From contig NW_022985199.1 in the NCBI RefSeq assembly GCF_010093535.1, forward strand, positions 248,001-312,000: a DNA stretch of 64,000 nt, in the 5' to 3' direction. The notes below the pieces were generated by a model. It ran no database searches, was not told where the DNA came from, and worked only from the letters and a program-made list of their open reading frames with translations. Origin of the DNA: Lindgomyces ingoldianus. Taxonomy: Eukaryota; Ascomycota; Dothideomycetes; Pleosporales; Lindgomycetaceae. The position numbers were made by a program, and so were the translations under genes. Positions 32,001 through 43,910 of the stretch are shown here, piece by piece. Position 1 is the stretch's first letter. Each line of letters opens with the position of its first letter.

Positions 32001-34401
32001 AGAGGACTTTGATCAACGTACATTAAATGAAGCATCATATTACCCTTCCTTTTTTTTTTGAGCGTGAAATGGTGCATGAAAGTGTAGTGCAGCACGCCAA
32101 ATCTCAGCGCAAAAAGAAGTACTATTGAGAATTTCACGCATTGGTGCAAGTATTACCACTAGCTGCACGAGGAGGAAGTACATACAGGGTGGCGGTATGC
32201 AGATGCGTCCTGAGTGAAGACCCACCATGTAGAACACCAGACCCGTCGAGTGAGATAGAACTACGAGTGAGCTATTGACACCCTCAGAGCCTCATCCCTG
32301 ATTAAGTATGCCTGCTCTAGTCCGAAGCTAGGGTCCGTGGCGATTCTCCAGCAGAACCTAGCAAGAAGGCCCAACCAACTTCCTTTTTCCTCTTTCACCG
32401 GGCCAGCCATGGAGAAATCCCCACCGGTGCCTCGGCCCATATAAAACCTGACACAAAAAGGAAAAAGGAAACCCCATATCGGGAACCGAACCCGGGCGAT
32501 ACAAAAAGATAGTCCCACCGTATGGCTATCTTACAGTTCCCATTATGCATGGGATCCGAAGGGGCCCAGCTGGTACATCTGTGGGCTAGTTTAGAGGAAA
32601 TAGACGGAGATGGTGTACCTCCGGTAGGTTTTCACAAGTTAATGCATAAACCACCCCGCCAATTGCTCTTGACTAACTTAGGGATTTAGCGAAAAGATTT
32701 GGTTTATATGTGCGTAAGGAAAATTATAGTGAAGGCTCCAAGTCAAATAAAAGGTGGTCGGTATACGTTAGCTGAAGTAGCGGTGGACTGGTAAAGCGGT
32801 AGGTGACCAGAATGATACGCTGCGTCATAAATTGGACGGGGAAAGTTTGAGGGCCAAGAAATCGGCTTCATGCACCCAGATTTTGGTGATTTTCCTACGA
32901 AGCACACCTGAATTGTGGGAACGATATGCTCCAAGTTTTCTCACCTATTTTCTAACAATAGGTTCCTTCTATCCTTTCGGACCACTGACAATGTCTGTTA
33001 CTACAATACTTAGATTAGAGTTGTGTCCTGCACACATGACGCCTTCCCACCATCAAGGTAATTAAGCTACGAGACTAACGTTGGCATTCTGTTCGAGAAG
33101 GCAGTCGGCTCAGTAGTATCTAAGAATAGTCGGTAGGATCAATAGGGCGTAAGCATAAAGATAGGTGGGCGGTTTTTGTGATATTAGTTCATCAAGCGTC
33201 GATCCATGAGGATAGTTAGGGGCGTGGGTAGAGGAGAAGAGAGATTGGACGAGGAAAAGAGGAAAGGAAGGAGAGCGAAAATATTCTAGGATTGCAGATA
33301 ACGAGAACGGGACGTCGAAGCGATGTGTAGTTAACACCTTAAAATTGAACGCGGAGAATCGGGGGCGCAAGTCCAGGAGGAATACAGGCTCAGGTTCTCG
33401 ATGAGGGTAGAACGCCAGGTCGCAGAAGTTTCTCCGTCAGTCGTTTGGAGCCTTGCGGTGAGGGTTGTGTTAAGGGGAAGGACGCTGGGAAAAGATGTAA
33501 AGATGGGAGAGGAAGGCTATAAATCCAAGAGAAGCGGAATCTTTAAGGTCACCTTATCGCAAAGTTTTATCATTCGCCTCTCTGAGGGAACAGAAGTGTT
33601 TGTTCGCTGTCGAGCATCAAACCTTGTTAGGTTGCTTCAGCGACGACCTCATTGGTATGAAGCGTAGAAATATTGTCCTGATGGGATTGTGGCAGTGGAA
33701 AAACTTCAATCCAGGCTCGCTGGTGTGTGTGAAGTTGCAACAAAGTTTTCAAGCGTCATTTGATGGCTGAATAATGAAACACGGTTCAGCAGTAGCCACT
33801 CACCATTCGTCAGAATGTGGACGTGCATGAAAAGAAATCACATTGAGCAAGAGCTGCCTCGCTCCGAAAGTTGTCAATGCACCCCACACTCTTGGGATCT
33901 CCACTGTGAGTTGATCGATTAGAAGAGCACAATCACCAAACTCCAAAATGATCTTCCTCTAGGTGATTATCCGTAGTCTCATCAGTGCGGAGGAACTAGT
34001 GCACGGTCTCTAATCTAACTGGCTCGGGCGTCTAGCATTTCGGAAATAATGCCTCATGCAGTCCAACAAGGTGCGTCATTCATAATCACATTAGTGCTGA
34101 TGCGGGGGAACAGTTGACACCCTAGATAGATGTTGCGCTATTATGGAAAGTCGCCAATCCCGCATGCTTCTTGCGCACGGCTACGCTCATTGACAAGTCT
34201 TAGGGTGACGTAGTGAGTTCCCATGATGGAAGACTTAAGCCCGTCCAGTTTGAAATTCTGTCCAGGGACTACTACTAGAATATCATTGCTTTCCATCCCA
34301 CAGCTACAGAATATTTAGATCGTTATTCCTTATGAACGGAAGACCTAACTCCCGCCGAGATGGCCTGACCACTCCAACCTCAGCTCCCAAAACGCACTTC
34401 G
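32001..34401. other. Gene-poor stretch, 2.4 kb
   Basis: No supported ORF. The sequence is mixed in composition with short non-conserved frames. A tRNA B-box-like segment near 32471-32554 was examined and not accepted as a tRNA. Confidence 0.45.
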
Positions 34402-35720
34402 TTGATGCAGAGTCCTGAACGGCGCCACAATGAATTTTTTTCGGACGCAGGACCTTTGCACACTATTCCTACTGAGGCCTCTGTTGCCATGAACAGCGTG
34501 CGTCCTTACAAATCTTCCTCGAGCCTGCGGAAACCCCGTTCAGCATTGGGTCTCCACCCATCCGCTCCCGTAGACAAGGATCATGATATCCATCCACGTC
34601 AGCAATTGCTCTGGTCAAGAATCAGGACGGTCCTAAGAGAGCCATTTGCGGAGTTTTGGGGAACTTTTATCATGATAATGTTCGGGGACGGATCAGTGGC
34701 ACAAGTCTTATTGTCAACTGGACAAAACACTGCTCCGGGAGGAAACGGATTTGGCCCTTACCAATCTATATCCTGGGGTGAGTTCAAGACCATTCGTGGA
34801 AGCATGCTCCGATCCGGCTGGTGTAGCCATTAAACTATTATCTAAACCTATACTAATCATTTCAATTCCAGATGGGGCCCAGGTGTATTGCTCGGAATCT
34901 ATGTCGCAGGCAACTCTAGCGCTACCTCAACCCCGCTATCACGTTTTCAAACTGTTTGTTCAGACAACTTCCCTGGAGGCGGTTTCCGATGTATTTCCTG
35001 GCCCAGGTCCTAGGCGCGTACTGTGCATCAGGGTTTGTATATATACCAATTACTTGAATGCGATTAATAACGTTGAGGGCCATGGGATAAGGACCGTTCC
35101 TCCTAGTCCTAAAGCAACAGCCGGTATATTTTGTACGTATCCCCAACCGTTCATGATAAGGGCAGGCCAATTTTTCTCGGAACTCATCGCTAGTACGCTG
35201 TTGATGTTCGTCATTTTCGCATTAAAGGATCTAAGTAATAATGGTGTTCCAAAGGTGCGTCTCTTGTTTCAGAAGGTTCATTCAGAGAGCTGAATGTTGT
35301 TACAGAGCGATAAATGGTTTCCGCTTTGCCTTTTCTTCCTCATATTTGGACTCGGAGCTTGCTTTGGATGGGAAACTAGATATGCAATCAATCTTGAAAG
35401 GGACTTCGGGCCTCGTCTCATGTCGTATACAGTAGTATACGGACATGAGGTATGGACTGCAGGGGGGTATTATTTCTGGGCATGTTGGACGTGGACGCCG
35501 CTTAATAGGGCAATACGCTAATCCGCTGTGGCAGGTTCCAATGGTTGCACCATTCTGTGGTTGTGCTTTTGGTGGCTTCCTGTATGATGTGTTCATCTAT
35601 ACAGGGCACAGTCTGGTGAATACGCCCTGGCTCGGGTTGAAGCATATCTTTAGGCCTGACTACGCGTGGAAAGTCCGACAGGGACATTTAAGGAGAAATA
35701 AGGAGCAAGGTATTGTTTGA
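34402..35720 (+). pseudogene. Broken aquaglyceroporin (MIP family) gene
   Basis: Homology to fungal aquaglyceroporins is clear throughout: EFWGTFIMIMFGDGSVAQVLLS, then (second frame) YLNPAITFSNC with the first NPA box, then GIRTVP...AGIFCTYPQPFM, QFFSELIASTLLMFVIFALKD, FFLIFGLGACFGWET, DFGPRLMSY and VPMVAPFCGC...FLYDVFIYTG. The parts lie in different frames. Breaks occur at the first exon junction (34777/34872, phases do not match), near 34920 just before the NPA box, and near 35040. The second pore box reads NLERDFGP where the family has NLARDFGP. One intron (35480-35534) has a GC donor. A functional channel is therefore unlikely. Sequencing error could explain one break but hardly all. Upstream 34402 carries a normal-looking cytoplasmic N-terminus. 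Confidence 0.8.
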
Positions 35721-36172
35721 AGGACGCAGGGTAAGGGGCCAGTCGGAAGGCAAGCATCTCCTATCAGGGAGAGTTCTAGCAAGATAGTGAAATGAAAGGC
35801 AACAATAAATGATTTCTCGTGTCTTTTGAGATGATACAGTGTTAGTGTTAGAAGCTTGCAAATATCAAAGATCGAGCAACCTCGGGGGAATGACACGTGC
35901 ACGTCAAAAACAGCGCTAGCACAACTGCGGTTAGCACATTCTACGCGTTCCCGTAGACCATGTTCCCTCACGACAGCCACTTCGATTACCACGTCTACAC
36001 TGCGCAATTGCACTTTTCTGTGCTCTAAATATTTGTTGACCCTCTCATTATTTCATGCCTAATCAAGGCCCTATGACCAGCCTAAGATTCAGCTAAATTA
36101 TCTCTAGACCACCCAGAACGCGTCTTTCAGCACGCGTTTTCCAGAAGCTTCCCACTCCGAGGCCCAGCGAAC
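35721..36172. other. Intergenic, cdc45 promoter side
   Basis: These 452 bp separate the aquaporin relic from the cdc45 start. MluI-like acgcgt motifs (the MCB element of G1/S genes, core ACGCGT) are hinted by aacgcgtctt at 36118 and cacgcgtttt at 36131. That suits a replication gene but is unproven. Confidence 0.4.
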
Positions 36173-38800
36173 ATGTACCTTCCCCGAGGGCTGATCGCGC
36201 ACCTTTACCAAAATCTTACCCGGAGAAATCATGCTTCCTCCCCGCCGGTTTTACTTCTCGTTGCCCTTGAACCGGACGCGCTATGTGCTTGTCGCATTCT
36301 TACCGCGCTGTTAAAACGCGACTACATCCCCCACAAGATACAGCCAATTGCCGGCTACAATGACCTCTCCCGAGCTGCAGAAGAGCTAGTACGTCCTATG
36401 CGGACTCTCGAGGGTGGTAGCGGCGGTGTTGTGGTGTGTCTAGGTGTTGGAGGCATGGTAGACTTAGAAGAAATACTGGGAATGGATGTGGACGAGAATG
36501 GGGAGGGTGGACCGGGAGATGTTGAAGTTTGGGTCATGGATTCCAGGAGGCCTTGGAATCTGTCGAATGTCTTCGGTTCCCCTATGGCCCAGGATCCAGA
36601 CACGAGAGAGCTCGTGCGGAAACAAGTTGGCGTTGATAAAGGGCAAATCCTGAGAAACTATGAATCCGGGAGAGGGGGCATAATAGTTTTCGATGACGGC
36701 GACATTGAGGACGATTTAGAAGCAGAGCGAGAGGCATATTGTGCCCTTGCAGACATGCCTGAAGTTGGGGAGGGCACGGACTCGGATTCGGATGATAACG
36801 ATGCGGATGATAACGATGCTCTCCCAGAATCGGGCCAAGCCCCGAAGAAGAGAAAATCGTGGGGTGAGGATGACGAGGCTCAAGACGAAGAGTCTGAGGA
36901 TGAGCGCCCGCGACAAAGACGGAGAAGTAATTCGGTACGTAGATTAGAGTGGAAACGAGAGCCGTAGTCTGACGGCATTTAGGGGAGCTCAATACCATCT
37001 TCACCCAACAGGAGACCTGCCCGACGCGGGCTCCTGAGCACAGCAAGCGGGCTTGGAGGATCGTCCGACTTCTCACGTTCAGATTCTCCTCGCAGCCGAT
37101 CAGTATCACCAGCCATCGTTGCACCAAAGGAGAAATCTGTTAAGAATCTGCGTAAGCAGTTGCTTGCTATGCGCAATGAGTACACCAATGTACTCGATAA
37201 GTACTATGAGCTTGGCGCGTCGTATTCGGAACCAGTATCATCTCTCGTTTACTCCCTTGCATCGGAACTAGGTCGAGAAGACAACGACCTCCTTTGGAAC
37301 GCTATCGTTGGGGTTAGCAGTCTGGAACTATACGGTCGAACGGGAAGTGGAGTAGGCCTCAATCCACTTTCGGCAGCCGGGGGCTCTGCGGGGTGGAATG
37401 GCGACCGAGGGGAGCGCATCCGCTCAGTACTTCGAGATGAAGTTCGCCGATTGAACCCCATCGATCTCAGGGACATTGCCCGCGATGTAGGTATGGGAGA
37501 CGCAACCGGTGTTATCCCAACTACTGCCCGATCAGCCACTGATACGTCGATACGACTCTCTCCCGAACCTCGATTCCTTATGTTACGACATTGGAGCCTT
37601 TACGAGAGCATGCTCCATTCACCCTACCTTTCAGCTCGCTTACACATCTGGAGTGATGCGGGAAGGCGAAGACTCGACAAATTGCTTGCCAAGATGGGCG
37701 TCAGCCTGACACAATGCAAGCAGAACTACACCCACATGGACATGGAGCTGAAACGTGGTCTCAGAGAAAGACTACTGAAGTTTGCACCCGTCTACGGCCT
37801 TGACGGACTTGTCCCACCACCTCCTCGAAATGGCGATATGAAAGACGGCTGGGGCTTCGTTCGTTGTTGGGGCTGGAAAGCATGTCTAAGTGCTATTGAC
37901 GCTGGCGTTATCCTCGGAGCGATTCTCGAAGTCGGCGACGCAAAAAGCTTAAACCAATCGAGCTTCGACCACTCAAACTTCATCGGAGCTCAGGACCGCT
38001 CAGAGATGGTCAATGACAGAGCACAAAATGGCGACATGGTGCTAGACGCACAAGAATACATAACAGCTCGATTCTGGACCGCCTACGATGCCTTATCCTC
38101 TATCGACCTTCTTCGCGACCACATTAATACCGCCCAACACCTGCATCGTGCTATTCTCCGCACCGGAACAACGCTAATAGAAAAGAAACAAATACGCCAT
38201 CTACGTTCATTTCGCATGGCGGTCGTTCGAGAAGGGCCAGACGTTCAGCTTTTCACACACCCTGGCGCTCTCACAAAGCTAGCCCTTTGGATCGCTGAAG
38301 CAATTGTCGAGCTCAACGGCACTAAGGGGAAGCACAAGGGTAGTGAGCTCGTAATGGCCGGCCTTGACGACTCACGAGGTCTGTACGTCGTTGTTGGCCT
38401 GGGTGGCGGTGGCGCAACTGAAACAGCAAGAGAACGTATGACAAAGAGAGAAGAACGAAAGAAACAGCGAGAGAAGAAGAAACTCGCCAAAGAAAGAGAA
38501 AGGGCCAAGAAAAGACAAGCCCGAATCCAACGCAATCTCGCCGCTGGTCTTGAGGAAGACGAAGTCGAGGATGAAACTGAGGAGGAAGAAACAGAGAGTG
38601 AGGCGAGTGATGCAGAAACTGAAGAGCAGGAAATGAGAGGTTTTGGTAGGAATAGATTTGGTCTTGCCTTTCAAGAGGTTGTGAGAGAGACGCAGGCTAG
38701 GGTGAGGATGGATAGTTTTGAGGCATGTGTTATTGAGATTAAGAAGGAGGACCTGAGTGGCTTCTTAGAGAGGCTGAGTATGAAGGCTGTTGTTGGATAG
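36173..38800 (+). CDS. cdc45: DNA replication initiation factor Cdc45
   Basis: Subunit of the CMG replicative helicase (Cdc45-MCM-GINS), needed for origin firing and fork movement. Exons are 36173-36934 and 36983-38800, giving 859 residues. The 48-nt intron has donor GTACGT and keeps phase 0 (RRSNS-GSSIPSS). The start MYLPRGLIAHLYQNL is typical for fungal Cdc45. The N-terminal DHH-phosphoesterase-like region contains LLLVALEPDALCACRILTALLKRD, DVEVWVMDSRRPWNLSN and IIVFDDGD. An acidic, Ser-rich loop of about 100 residues (GTDSDSDDNDADDND) follows. Conserved C-terminal blocks include NEYTNVLDKYYELG, LWNAIVGV, MLRHWSLYESMLHS and GWKACLSAIDAG. A Lys/Arg/Glu-rich helical insert (KREERKKQREKKKLAKERER) sits near the C-terminus, an embellishment common in filamentous fungi. 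Two ACGCGT cores lie just upstream. Confidence 0.95.
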
Positions 38801-39228
38801 GATGTTTATAGTGATATGCTGTCTGTTCTGGCACGAGATATGATCTAGGTTTGGATAGCATTGTTCGTGGCGTTGTGCTAATTTATTATGGATGGATGTA
38901 GGAGGCGAGATCTGTTTCTATGGGCATTTTCAGGGAGACATAGTATCTTCGTACTCCTGACATACTGCATCATGTCACCTAACATGGAACGTGATGGGGG
39001 GAAGGAGGGTGTAATTCAGGACGGAGATCTGCATCTTATTGACCTTCTCCCTGATTCCAGCAGACATGTGATGGGTCAACCCCGCCTTAGTCGTTCCACG
39101 TTAGGTGTGAAGGCGCGGTGCTTCGGGGAAATGCTAGTATTCGACACTCTGTACAATGTTTCTGTTCATTTTAGACCAGACGAACGCTCTCGCCAACATT
39201 GCTATATATATAGGCCCAACTTCGCTCT
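38801..39228. other. Convergent intergenic region, no gene seen
   Basis: These 428 bp hold the 3' ends of cdc45 and the alpha-galactosidase. Confidence 0.5.
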
Positions 39229-40875
39229 TCAGTTCTCCAACTTTACACCTCCAGGTAGCGCAAACACCTGGCTATCCAAATCATAACCACACTTCTTTGC
39301 TACAGCACTCTTACTACCTTCTTCCAGGCAAAGTCCCTTGGCACCATTTACCAGATTACCACTAACGCCATAACTCCACACCTGACTCTTATCTTTCTCC
39401 GAACATCGTTCCAACGACACCTTGCCATCATCAACACTCAAACACTTGTTCGACGATAAAGGACTGACAAGCCCCGTCGAAGCAATTTGCCAGACTTGCT
39501 CATCCGCCGCATTGCATCCCGTGAACTTGACGGACGACGAGCTGTGGGAAGTAGATTCCGTCAGACAGTTTAGAGAGAAGGTGTTGAAGATCTGGCCGGT
39601 GGGAGTAATGGTCAGATTGTTCTTGCCTTCAGAAGTAGAGATGCGCAAGATAGTCGTTTGATGTGTGCGAAGCTTAACTTCTATGGCCTTCTTCACGCTA
39701 CTTGTTTTGCCGGTCCAGAGATCCTTCGCTTTGTAGAATCCACTACTATCGAGGCCGAGGCGCGTGAGGGAGATCGTCGTGCTCTTTGTCTTGTCACTTC
39801 TATTCAAGACTGTGAGCAGCCGATCCCCATTCGCCAAGTTTTTTGTTAAAACATCGATGTCGCCATCCTGGCTCACTAGTGTTGCCTGTTCGCATAGCGC
39901 ATCCTGATCCACCGCTATGATATCCTTGTTCGTCAGATACTCGATGTCCTCCTTCTTTAAATCTGGGATCCAGGCGCTCAAGATCAAAGGCGCGGAGAAG
40001 GAACTCCAAAGTGCGAAATGAGTTTTCTTCTCATCCATGGATAGATCTGGCCAATCGATAGTCAGAAAATCGGGGTCGTTGTAGAAACCGCACGACTGGT
40101 AGCGTGCAAGTCGCACTTCCATGCCGTAATTATTCATCATACTATCCCAATGACCGCCAGGCTCGAAGGTCTGGTTAGCGAGCGTGCTGTAGACCTTGAT
40201 GTCGTCGGAGTGCCGTGCAAGCTCTCCATTCTTGCGCACATACTCCATTGTGCGATACCAATCTGTATTATTCTTATCCAAATGAAAGTTCGGCGAGAAG
40301 TACGCAGGTGCTGATTGCGAGAAGATGAAAGGTTTCTTGAGATTCCCCATGACTTTATGCCAGAGTTTGTATCGGTATTCGAATTCCTCGTAATACGATC
40401 GCCCCTTTTGGAGGTCCATGTGGCAACCGTCAAGCTTGAGATAGTCGACTCCCCAGCTCTCGAATGTTTTGGCGTCGATTTCTTCGTGGTCTTGGGATCC
40501 AGGGTACCAGCCACAGGTCATATTGCCGGCGTTCTCGTAGATACCAAACTTGAAGCCGCGGGTGTGCAAGTAGTCTGCTAGCCAAGGTATGCCGTGTGGG
40601 AATAGTTCAGGGTCCCATTGCAGCTCTTTCTTTGCGTTACGTTCACGGAGTAGCCAACAGTCATCCAAATTTATGTTGTCGTAGCCTGCGGCAAGGAGGC
40701 CTTTGGATACCATTGCATCTGCAGTTTTGACAAAGAGAGTTTCATTGAGATTGCACATGAAGCGTGCCCAATTGTTGAAGCCCATGGGAGGTGTCGGTTG
40801 AGTCTTTGGGTTTTCAACTGTTGCGGATACTGACACCGCAAGCGCGGTAAGGAGGAGGGATGTAAGAGTTGCCAT
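39229..40875 (-). CDS. aglA: Secreted alpha-galactosidase, GH27, with C-terminal ricin-B-like lectin domain
   Basis: Hydrolyses terminal alpha-1,6-galactose from galactomannan or raffinose-type sugars, outside the cell. From the ATG at 40875 the protein has 548 residues in one exon. Residues 1-18 form a signal peptide (SLLLTALAVSVSA). The GH27 barrel begins TPPMGFNNWARF and carries NLDDCW, FGIYENAGNMTCGWYPGS and the nucleophile Asp149 in DYLKLDGCH; the acid/base Asp is in SCGFYNDPDFLTIDW (267-269). After a beta-sandwich (about 320-410), the last 130 residues hold a ricin-type beta-trefoil with QxW-like repeats (EQVWQIAST, SQVWSYG). Several N-glycosylation sequons are present. The frame is open 81 codons upstream to 41118, but the signal peptide makes 40875 the sensible start. 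The symbol follows Aspergillus GH27 enzymes with this architecture and is by resemblance. Confidence 0.92.
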   Translation of the reverse strand: MATLTSLLLTALAVSVSATVENPKTQPTPPMGFNNWARFMCNLNETLFVKTADAMVSKGLLAAGYDNINLDDCWLLRERNAKKELQWDPELFPHGIPWLADYLHTRGFKFGIYENAGNMTCGWYPGSQDHEEIDAKTFESWGVDYLKLDGCHMDLQKGRSYYEEFEYRYKLWHKVMGNLKKPFIFSQSAPAYFSPNFHLDKNNTDWYRTMEYVRKNGELARHSDDIKVYSTLANQTFEPGGHWDSMMNNYGMEVRLARYQSCGFYNDPDFLTIDWPDLSMDEKKTHFALWSSFSAPLILSAWIPDLKKEDIEYLTNKDIIAVDQDALCEQATLVSQDGDIDVLTKNLANGDRLLTVLNRSDKTKSTTISLTRLGLDSSGFYKAKDLWTGKTSSVKKAIEVKLRTHQTTILRISTSEGKNNLTITPTGQIFNTFSLNCLTESTSHSSSSVKFTGCNAADEQVWQIASTGLVSPLSSNKCLSVDDGKVSLERCSEKDKSQVWSYGVSGNLVNGAKGLCLEEGSKSAVAKKCGYDLDSQVFALPGGVKLEN

Positions 40876-41887
40876 TCTGCTAAATGTCTCGAAGACCAAT
40901 TGAGTCTTCGAGTTGTGTGTAGATTGGAAATAGGACGAGGTGCGGGAAGGTATCAATTCCAAATCGTAAACGACGTCACCGACGAGAAAGCCCCTCAATT
41001 GAATTAGCGACGAGGCGACTGAAGAAAACACGAACACCTGAACAGAGACCAGAAAAAAACAAGCGGCAAGGAAATACTTTCTATATACTACCCCGAACCC
41101 CGCCATTACAGCTCCCAATACTCTGATCAGCTCTGCGAATGGACAATATCAGAACGATCAAATTAGCCGGAACCGGGAACCCAGCAATTGCGTCTGATGG
41201 AGCTCCAGCCTAGCCCGCACTCTCATAGATGCGAAGTTGCAATGAAACATGGAGAAGCATGCATGTTCGATTGTAACCATGCAATTAGTATAGTCCCGGC
41301 TTTGTTCATGTACCTGCAGGGCTATACGGGCTCGGTTCCCGGGTAGACTAGATTGAAGAGGCCATGTGCATACGTGTACTCTCCGCGCTACCTTGTAGGG
41401 AATCGATACCAAGATCGTATGCAATATAAGATGATCGAATAGTCCTCACTCGTGAAAAGTGAGGTGTCTCTAAGGTTCCAGTGGAAGACCTTGGCGCTGT
41501 ACACACGGCGGTTGGAGATGGAGTCCACTCTAAGCGGTGTCGTATCATCGAAGCGCCACTGAAGACTGTACATATGCGAGGTTGCTTCTGAGTGAGGTAT
41601 CGTGGGCTGAGTTAAAGGCAGGGGGGTTCGACGCGGAGGAAGGAGGAAGGGTTGAGTGGTTGGCTATTCGGGGCTTTCACTAGGCCCGAGAGGATTAGTC
41701 ACTAGAAAATGTGGCGGCGCACGTGGTTGAGCCACTGTGGCTGTGCCTGCCCCACCTTAAGATTTCCCACCATGGTTCCTTCAATGTTTATATTCCTGAT
41801 CTTCCTTTGAGTCAGAAGTATAACGTTACTCTCTCCTCCCGCTCTTCACAGTACTTCCCGAAGCCCAGGTCATTCACAACAAGCAAC
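40876..41887. promoter_or_regulatory. Divergent intergenic region, alpha-galactosidase / CCDC124-like
   Basis: These 1012 bp hold two divergent promoters. CreA-type SYGGRG cores are expected upstream of a secreted glycosidase, but I did not assign one. No gene is supported. Confidence 0.45.
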
Positions 41888-42620
41888 ATGGCGCCTAGGA
41901 AAGGCGGAGGCGAAATGTCCAAGAAAGCTGCCGGTCAGGCCCGCAAGGCCGATGCCGCTGCTCAGAAACAGGCAGCAAAGGTCAAGCAAGCTGAGGAGGA
42001 GGAGGCCAAGGAGTGGCAGAAGGGTTCAAAGTCTACTGCTAAGGCGTATGCATGACCAATTTTCACCTTCTCAACACCACCACCAAATTCCTGCATGATA
42101 TAAGCTTACCGGCCCAAACAGCGAAGCAGCGGCTGCTAAAGCAGCGGAAGCAGCCCGAAAGAAGGCGGAGAAGGAGGCTCTGCTTCGCGAAGAAGAAGCC
42201 TCTCTCCCAACCAAGGCAAAGGGGTCTGGCGCAAAGACCGCCCAGAAGAAGAATCGCGGCATCGACTCTGCCCTGACCTCATTCAATACACCCACAACCC
42301 TAAATGCCACTGGCATTGATAATGCGCTTGACGCGCTCAGCCTCACAGGCGACAGTAAAGAAAAGATTGATCGGCACCCCGAGAGGAGGTTTAAGGCTGC
42401 TTACGCGCAATACGAAGAGCAGAGGCTTGAAGAGATGAAGGACGAAAAGGGACTCAGAAGGCAGCAGAAGATCGACCAGATCCGGAAAGAGTTTGAAAAA
42501 CACCCTGACAATCCGTTCAACCAAGTGTCCGCAACTTACAACGCATCGAAGGAAGAGTTAGCAGCGATGGCAGAAGCAGAACGGATCAAGAAGGAAAAGA
42601 GGCTAGGTAGCCCAACATAG
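41888..42620 (+). CDS. CCDC124/Oxs1-family coiled-coil protein (ribosome-associated type)
   Basis: Exons are 41888-42045 and 42122-42620, about 218 residues; the junction rebuilds a continuous Ala/Lys/Glu helix (TAKA-EAAAAKAAEAARKK). The N-terminus MAPRKGGGEMSKKAAGQARKA is basic, followed by a long coiled coil of alternating Ala, Glu and Lys. A conserved C-terminal part then carries GIDNALDALSL, HPERRFKAAYAQYEEQRLEEMK, and the ending KHPDNPFNQVSATYNASKEE. That last block is the hallmark of the CCDC124 family. Human CCDC124 and yeast Lso2 bind idle ribosomes and help them recover after starvation, so a ribosome-associated role is inferred here from family. No signal peptide or membrane segment. 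Confidence 0.88.
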
Positions 42621-43910
42621 AGTGATGCTAGGCCTCTGGGTGTTTTGCATTCGTCTACAGCGAGACATGAGTGGGTGTTTCTGGGGTTGGAACTTGGTTT
42701 AGACACCTTCTTTGATGGGTACGTTCTAGGACTGCGGAGCAGCTAATTCAATAGGAAGCGTGCATGAATTTGGTCTTCAGGCTTAGTCTCTGGAAATGCA
42801 CATAGAGTTTTTGCGATGGAGGACTGTCCTAAGCGATGTTTTGGGTTCCGAACGAGAGGAGGCACCATCCTTCAACATGTTAATCTTTTAGGTTCTCCGA
42901 ACACGATAATCCACTTGGAAACCCAATATTCCCACAATAGGATTTTCTCACGGTCACGCAGCATCAGGCAAACCGGCAAGGTCTTTTTCCTCTAGCAACT
43001 TTTCGTAAGAGGACTGTTGTTGACATGTCGTGGGGAAACTCTTCGGGATGGCTGCCTCTTCTGCCTTAGACGTGGTATGATGGGTCCAAAAATTCGGGGT
43101 CCTTTCATTCCACGACAGCGGACTTCGGTCCGTGAGGCTGACCATGCTGAAGGATTGAGGCGCAGTTTATGATCATTTGCAACACCATGGTGAACAGATT
43201 TGCGGGCATGGGCGTCAAACTCCCAATTCGATCAAAGCATCCTTTACAGGAGCGACAAGCTCTGGCCTATGAACGGATATCCGACGCTCGCCTAGAGCTC
43301 CGCTGTGGTAACACAATGATGCCACTACATGGGGAGAGAAACGAACTGAATGGGTATCGTAACCCTGCTTGTTAAGTAGGCTTCCAAAGAAGCAAAGGAA
43401 CTGCCAGCGAGGAGGGACTGCCAGCGAGGATTTACCTATGGGGGTTTCTCCTGGGCTAGCTGTCGCCGGCAGCTTATTCTAATGCACGAACACGTCTGTG
43501 CCTGGTGATTGGCACTACGGTAGTGAGGCTGATGCTTGAAGATTTCAGGAGTCCGCGACGGACATTGGTGATGATGACAATAAATTGATCGTGCCCTGAA
43601 ACATGGCGGCTCGGCGTGGTTGGCTCTTGACTTTCCTGTTCCTGTGTTTCGAAACGCCCGCTAACCAAATTTGGTCCGTTTACAGGGAGCCGCGAGCAAG
43701 GCCCCGCTCTAGGGCCAGCATCATCGCCATTCAGTGGCATTCACTGCTCAGGGCCCGCCGCATGTGCCTCGCCGTGAGAGCAAACACCGCCCGACTCTTA
43801 TTTATCATGCTCCCGGTCCGCATCATGGGTCTTCTTCCACACTCCGTTCGTTTGCTTTACAGCACCCACACTCTTTGCCCTCTACTTTTCCATTTTCGTT
43901 TCCATTCGCC
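42621..43910. other. Intergenic, 1.3 kb
   Basis: No supported gene. Near 43399-43430 a short unit (actgccagcgagga) occurs twice in direct tandem. CT-rich leader sequence precedes the next start. Confidence 0.5.

Noticed and set aside
32471..32554. tRNA-like segment on the minus strand with a B-box-like GGTTCGGTTCC, 7-bp acceptor-like pairing and a T-run downstream
   Set aside because: The D arm and A box do not fit, the anticodon loop would be 13 nt, and the B box has a mismatch at a key position. At most a tRNA relic. A covariance-model scan would decide.
43399..43430. Tandem copy of actgccagcgagga
   Set aside because: Only two short copies; a simple local duplication with no sign of function.
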